From: Corynebacterium glucuronolyticum DSM 44120
GTDB lineage: Bacteria > Actinomycetota > Actinomycetes > Mycobacteriales > Mycobacteriaceae
Reading direction: 5' to 3'
Length of the DNA stretch: 64,000 nucleotides
Assembly (NCBI RefSeq): GCF_030440595.1
Contig: NZ_CP047452.1
Coordinates: forward strand, 2,046,001 to 2,110,000
Numbering within the stretch: position 1 is the first letter of the stretch; the number at the start of each line of letters is the position of its first letter. Below the pieces are notes generated by a model. The model saw only the letters and a program-made list of their open reading frames with translations, did not search any database and was not told the origin of the DNA. The position numbers and the translations under genes were made by a program. Of this stretch, positions 60,408 through 64,000 are shown in pieces.

Positions 60408-62077
60408 GTCTTCTTAACGTTTCCCACCTCACCGTCTCCACCGCCTCCGGCCGTGACCTGGTCAAGGACATCACGTTCGCGCTGGATGTCGGCGAAAAGC
60501 TCGGCATCATCGGCGAGTCCGGTTCCGGCAAGACGCTCACGTCCTACGCCATCCTCGGCCTCCTCGCTGAGAATCTCCACGCCACCGGCTCCGCCACCTT
60601 TGCGGAGCGGGAGCTTATCGGCGCGCCGGAAAAGGAGGTTGCCCCTCTACGTGGTGACCGCATCTCGATCGTCTTCCAGGAGCCGTTGACCGCGCTGAAC
60701 CCCCTGAAGCGCGTGGGCAAACAGGTAGACGAGGTGATGCTTCTGCACGGCACGGCGGACAAGGCCACTGCCGCCCAGCGCACCAAGGACCTGTTTGCGG
60801 AGTGCTCCCTGCCGGAACGCGCCTATGAGGCGTTCCCACATGAGCTTTCCGGTGGCCAGCGGCAGCGGGCGCTGATCGCCATGGCTGTGGCGAACAACCC
60901 GGATCTTCTCATTTGCGACGAGCCAACGACGGCCCTCGATGTTACTGTGCAGCAGCAGATCGTGGACCTTATCTCGCGGTTGACGGAACAGCGTGGCACG
61001 GCTGTGCTGTTCATTTCGCACGACATCGGCCTCGTTTCCCACGTGTGCGATTCCCTCATCGTGATGAAGGATGGGCATCTTGTGGAAAAGGGCGCTACGT
61101 CGACTCTCATCAGTTCTCCCGCGCACCCCTACACTGCCGGGCTCGTTGCGGCGACGGATCTCACCGCCCGCGACGAAAACGGCGAGTTCTACACGGTCTC
61201 CACGGCGGACACGTACGTCCCCGGTGTGAAGAAGGGCGTATCGGCAGCCCCGACGGAAACAGCAACGGCGGTTACAGAAACAGCAGAAACAGAATCAGCA
61301 GAAGCAGAAACAGCGGCGAGCACACACGGCCCTGCCCCGATTATCGTTGCTGAAAACGTGTCCAAGGTGTTCACCTCTAAGAAGCTCTTCCACCCGGCAG
61401 TAGAAAACACGGCATTGTCCGATGTTTCGCTCACTGTGACGCAGGGGATGCAGCTCGGCATCGTGGGCGAATCCGGCTCGGGCAAGTCGACGTTCCTGCG
61501 TCTCCTCTCCGGCCTCATTACGCCTACCAGTGGCACCATCACCCTGCACGGGAAACCGGTCGATCCGCGCACCGTGGGCAGGAGCGTGCAGATGGTATTC
61601 CAGGATCCGCGTGGCTCGCTCGACCCCCGGATGACGGTGGGTCGTTCGATTGCAGAGCCGGGAGATGTGTCCCGCGCTCGTGTGGAGGAGGTGTTAGCGG
61701 AGGTGGGTCTCGATCCGTCGGCCGCCGACAAGTATCCGCACGAGTTTTCGGGTGGCCAGCGCCAGCGCATCTCTATCGCTCGCGCGCTGTCCGTGCATCC
61801 GGAGGTTTTGCTTGCCGACGAGGCGGTTTCTGCCCTCGACGTGTCCGTGCGCGCCCAGATCCTGAACCTGCTCCAGCGTCTGTCGCGGGAGTACGGCCTG
61901 ACCACAGTGTTTGTCTCCCACGATCTGGGTGTCATTCACGAGATCTGCTCGGATGTGGCCGTCTTCCAGGGTGGCCGCATCGTGGAACGCGGTTCCTCCG
62001 ATGCCGTGTACACGAACCCCCAGCACGCGTACACGCAGCAGCTCTTGGATTCCCGGCTGACGCTCACCACATCGTAG
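60404..62077 (+). CDS. Oligopeptide ABC transporter ATPase, DppD-DppF fusion
   Basis: A 557-residue protein with two complete nucleotide-binding domains. The first has Walker A 'GESGSGKT' near residue 40, signature 'LSGGQRQRALIAMAV' near 148 and Walker B 'LLICDEPTTALD' near 167. The second has 'GESGSGKST' near 357, 'FSGGQRQRISIARAL' near 448 and 'VLLADEAVSALD' near 468. A linker of about 35 residues rich in Thr, Glu and Ala joins them, encoded by an ACAGMAR-like low-complexity run. The fusion replaces separate DppD and DppF proteins and energises the importer encoded upstream. Confidence 0.95.
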   Translation: MSLLNVSHLTVSTASGRDLVKDITFALDVGEKLGIIGESGSGKTLTSYAILGLLAENLHATGSATFAERELIGAPEKEVAPLRGDRISIVFQEPLTALNPLKRVGKQVDEVMLLHGTADKATAAQRTKDLFAECSLPERAYEAFPHELSGGQRQRALIAMAVANNPDLLICDEPTTALDVTVQQQIVDLISRLTEQRGTAVLFISHDIGLVSHVCDSLIVMKDGHLVEKGATSTLISSPAHPYTAGLVAATDLTARDENGEFYTVSTADTYVPGVKKGVSAAPTETATAVTETAETESAEAETAASTHGPAPIIVAENVSKVFTSKKLFHPAVENTALSDVSLTVTQGMQLGIVGESGSGKSTFLRLLSGLITPTSGTITLHGKPVDPRTVGRSVQMVFQDPRGSLDPRMTVGRSIAEPGDVSRARVEEVLAEVGLDPSAADKYPHEFSGGQRQRISIARALSVHPEVLLADEAVSALDVSVRAQILNLLQRLSREYGLTTVFVSHDLGVIHEICSDVAVFQGGRIVERGSSDAVYTNPQHAYTQQLLDSRLTLTTS

Positions 62078-62095
62078 GGGCTACCGCCTGTCTAG

Positions 62096-63058
62096 CTACG
62101 GGGCCAACAGGCTCCGTGCGAGCTGGGAGACATCTGCGGGCCAGTATTCCTCCGGCCGTGGGCGCAGGGTACCGGGGTAGGCCTTGCAGGTGTCGATAGT
62201 TTCCCGCCACCGTGCGGGGATCGCCTCGGCACCGTAAAGGCCACCCAGCAGCGCGCCGCAGATGGCGGCGTTTGTGTCGGTATCGCCACCCTGCCTCACC
62301 GTTCGGACGAGGGACTCTTCAATGCTGTCGCCGTGCGCGAGCTCGTACACGGCGTTGGTGAACGCGATGGTGACCCAGCCCATCTGCTGGACGAAGTCCG
62401 CCGGCGGTGCCTGCAGCCCGCGCTCAACCAGGTCTTCTACTTCTGGGGAGCCATACTCGCGCGCGACGGATTGGAGGGTGTCCACCGCCGCATCGCGGGT
62501 GAGGCCCTCGCGCACGATCCGCGTGAGGGTGAGAACGTAGGTGGCGTTCACCGCCGTGCACAGCGGGTTGATGTGCGTAATTTTCGCGTCTTCCGTGGCG
62601 GCCTCGGCGATCGATCCGTCGGCATCTGCCGGGCGGCCCGCGCCGAAGACGGCGAGCGGTGAAATCCGCATGAGGGCGCCGTTGGCCTGCGAATCCGGGC
62701 TCATATAGCCACCGGTGAGTGCAGCCCGGCACGTCTGCCCCACGGAGAAGGGTTCCGAGCGCATCCAGCGTTCGTAGGCACCACGAATATCGTCGAGATC
62801 GAAAGAGCCGAGGGAGACGAGCGACCGCGCGAGTGCCAGCGCCATTTCCGAGTCGTCAGTTGGCTGGCCTGCGAGGAGACCGTGGGGCCCGCCGTCGACA
62901 AGCTCCCGAACCCCATCCGGATAGTCAGCCTCAATCTCGTGCGGGGACATCCACTCCACGAGTGAGCCGAGGGAGTCCCCGATGAATTGGCCGTACAGCA
63001 CCCCCTGTGCACGGTCTAAAAGAGCGTCGTTAGCGTCATTCTTGTCGGCGGGAATCAT
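62096..63058 (-). CDS. ADP-ribosylglycohydrolase family protein
   Basis: A 320-residue protein of the ARH/DraG fold, which removes ADP-ribose from targets using two Mg2+ ions. The metal-binding signatures are 'GQFIGDSLGSLVEW' near residue 20, 'GQPTDDSEMALALAR' near 65 and 'RQGGDTDTNAAICGALLGG' near 250, all complete. The ATG at 63058 is preceded by GAGGA. The target is unknown; no ADP-ribosyltransferase gene is adjacent. It is convergent with the peptide importer and is followed at its 5' side, on the same strand, by a 61-residue gene 118 bp upstream. Confidence 0.92.
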   Translation of the reverse strand: MIPADKNDANDALLDRAQGVLYGQFIGDSLGSLVEWMSPHEIEADYPDGVRELVDGGPHGLLAGQPTDDSEMALALARSLVSLGSFDLDDIRGAYERWMRSEPFSVGQTCRAALTGGYMSPDSQANGALMRISPLAVFGAGRPADADGSIAEAATEDAKITHINPLCTAVNATYVLTLTRIVREGLTRDAAVDTLQSVAREYGSPEVEDLVERGLQAPPADFVQQMGWVTIAFTNAVYELAHGDSIEESLVRTVRQGGDTDTNAAICGALLGGLYGAEAIPARWRETIDTCKAYPGTLRPRPEEYWPADVSQLARSLLAP

Positions 63059-63176
63059 GACTACTGTCCTCACTGCCGGGCCACACACGATCACCGGCGA
63101 TCAATGGAAGTGGTTTCTTTCCCCCAATCTACCGTTTTGCCTGGAAAGTGCGGTAGCTTATCTGCTTCTGCAGGTG

Positions 63177-63362
63177 CTAGCTGGAATATGGCCCCCAATA
63201 TTCCGACATGATGTCGATGACGTGCTCCTGGTCTACCGAGAATTGGGTGTCCAAGGCCTGCAGGATATTGTCGTCCCGATGTTGTGCTGCGGCCGCTGCA
63301 GCAACCTGGGGATCCACCGTGTGAACTGTGGGCACACGACGGGGCATGAAATACGCTTCCAT
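63177..63362 (-). CDS. Hypothetical protein, 61 residues
   Basis: The ATG at 63362 has GGAG six bases upstream, supporting translation. The N-terminus is basic ('MEAYFMPRRVPTVHTVD'), and an alanine run and an acidic helical part follow ('SVDQEHVIDIMSEYWG'). No family is recognised. It precedes the ADP-ribosylglycohydrolase gene on the same strand at 118 bp and could share its transcript, in which case it might be a target or modulator; this is inference only. Confidence 0.55.
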   Translation of the reverse strand: MEAYFMPRRVPTVHTVDPQVAAAAAAQHRDDNILQALDTQFSVDQEHVIDIMSEYWGPYSS

Positions 63363-63760
63363 TGTTATCTCCAAGTACTCGAAGGGGTGCGGACACCCAC
63401 TGGCCGTAAACAACGTACGCGTTTCAGCCTACCCCACTGACCCGACTCGCACGACGGGACGACGAGAACCTCGCACCTGTGTCAACCCGCCACAGCCACA
63501 TGCACCCCCTCACACCACATAGTGAGACACATCACGGCACCTGCCTCCTCTTCCCCGCACACACCTCACTTCCTTCACGTGCAGGAATAAACGTTGTCAT
63601 GCAGGATCACGGGCACAAAACTAACGTTGGCCGTGCATCCACGTGTCCGCCCCCTAACCCCAAACAGGGGACGCTACACTTTCGTAACTTACGGTTTCGT
63701 AGGTAAAGTTTTAGTCATCACCAAGCCGTCAAACAAAACCACATGAAAGGGAGACTTATC
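63363..63760. promoter_or_regulatory. 398-bp divergent control region before glpD
   Basis: No gene is supported. GTGA-N6-TCAC at 63522-63535 fits the core of a CRP/GlxR-type site. CACGTG (63576), AACGTT (63589), AACGTT (63623) and CACGTG (63640) form a symmetric series. Nearer glpD, CGTAA-C-TTACG (63683-63693) is a perfect palindrome. It overlaps a second dyad, TACG-GTTT-CGTA (63690-63701). The ribosome-binding AAAGGGAG sits at 63746-63753. Confidence 0.5.
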
Positions 63761-64000
63761 ATGGCTTTCCACCCCACCTCAACACTTTCCCCCGAGGTGC
63801 ACAAGGAGTCCTGGGAAAAACTCGGCAATGAGCACTTCGACCTCGTCATCATTGGCGGTGGCTCCGTTGGTGCCGGCGCCGCACTCGACGCTGCAACGCG
63901 CGGTCTGAATGTCGCCGTGATCGAGGCTCGCGATTTCGCCGCCGGCACCAGCTCCAGGAGCTCCAAGATGTTCCACGGTGGCCTGCGCTACCTCGCCATG
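63761..64000 (+). CDS. glpD: Aerobic glycerol-3-phosphate dehydrogenase, N-terminal part
   Basis: The window ends inside this gene; 80 residues are visible of an expected 560 or so. The flavoprotein oxidises glycerol-3-phosphate to dihydroxyacetone phosphate at the membrane and passes electrons to menaquinone. The FAD-binding Rossmann motif '[20 protein letters not shown]' begins near residue 29, and '[16 protein letters not shown]' near 63 is the GlpD family signature. ATG at 63761 with AAAGGGAG upstream. Confidence 0.94.
   Translation, partial: MAFHPTSTLSPEVHKESWEKLGNEHFDLVIIGGGSVGAGAALDAATRGLNVAVIEARDFAAGTSSRSSKMFHGGLRYLAM

Overview
The window is chromosomal DNA of a high-GC actinobacterium, almost certainly a Corynebacterium. 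The support is gene content and order: glyS followed by the zinc regulators znr and zur, uppS-recO-era, ybeY-phoH, dnaJ-hrcA-hemW, fadD15, malQ, a dcp-type peptidase, treS-maltokinase, idi, and the aecD-brnQ pair known as an operon in C. glutamicum. Many genes also show the corynebacterial leaderless layout, a TANNNT -10 box six to eight bases before the start codon. I see no rRNA, CRISPR array, insertion sequence or prophage, so this is mostly core genome with a few accessory islands.

Layout. 1-6300: tRNA-Val, a DUF3052 protein, asparagine-type permease, the homodimeric pyruvate dehydrogenase aceE, an alpha/beta hydrolase and a lone acyl carrier protein. 6300-10800: a structured non-coding stretch, a hypothetical gene, a serine hydrolase with a DAACS symporter, a TRIC-type membrane protein, tRNA-Asn and tRNA-Met(CAT). 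10800-17700: glutaminase-STAS, DnaG primase without its usual zinc ligands, an exported guanyl-specific RNase, dgt and a large TPM-domain secreted protein. 17700-23150: two tail-anchored hypotheticals downstream of glyS, znr, zur, a ferritin-like/VIT fusion and uppS. 23200-33900: two minus-strand housekeeping runs for DNA repair, ribosome maturation and heat shock, an HNH nuclease gene and hemW. 34000-45200: lipid and glucan metabolism (fadD15, malQ, treS, mak), small membrane proteins, an M3 peptidase and a carboxylesterase. 45200-48550: idi, a frameshifted polyprenyl diphosphate synthase and a CrtI-family desaturase, which looks like an eroding carotenoid locus. 48600-54100: a lipoprotein, an ABC exporter, aecD and brnQ with a strongly structured spacer. 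54100-56000: an arsR-acr3-arsC arsenic operon. 56000-62080: an AEC carrier and a complete four-gene oligopeptide ABC importer. 62090-64000: an ADP-ribosylglycohydrolase, a 61-residue protein, a regulatory-looking gap and the 5' end of glpD.

Functional links. AceE and the AnsP-like permease feed carbon and nitrogen into central metabolism. TreS and maltokinase form the trehalose-to-maltose-1-phosphate route, with MalQ nearby for maltodextrins. Znr and Zur are zinc sensors beside a predicted iron/manganese transporter of the VIT family. uppS, recO, era, the CNNM/CBS protein, ybeY, phoH, rsmE, dnaJ, hrcA and hemW are a conserved block of cell wall, repair, ribosome and stress genes.

The most promising undescribed elements are non-coding: the folded aecD-brnQ spacer, with two helices that interleave like a pseudoknot (52462-52639), and a perfect 11-bp inverted pair of DnaA-box sequences between hrcA and the HNH gene (30732-30784). 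All family calls are from reading the sequence and from memory of the families; no database search was run.
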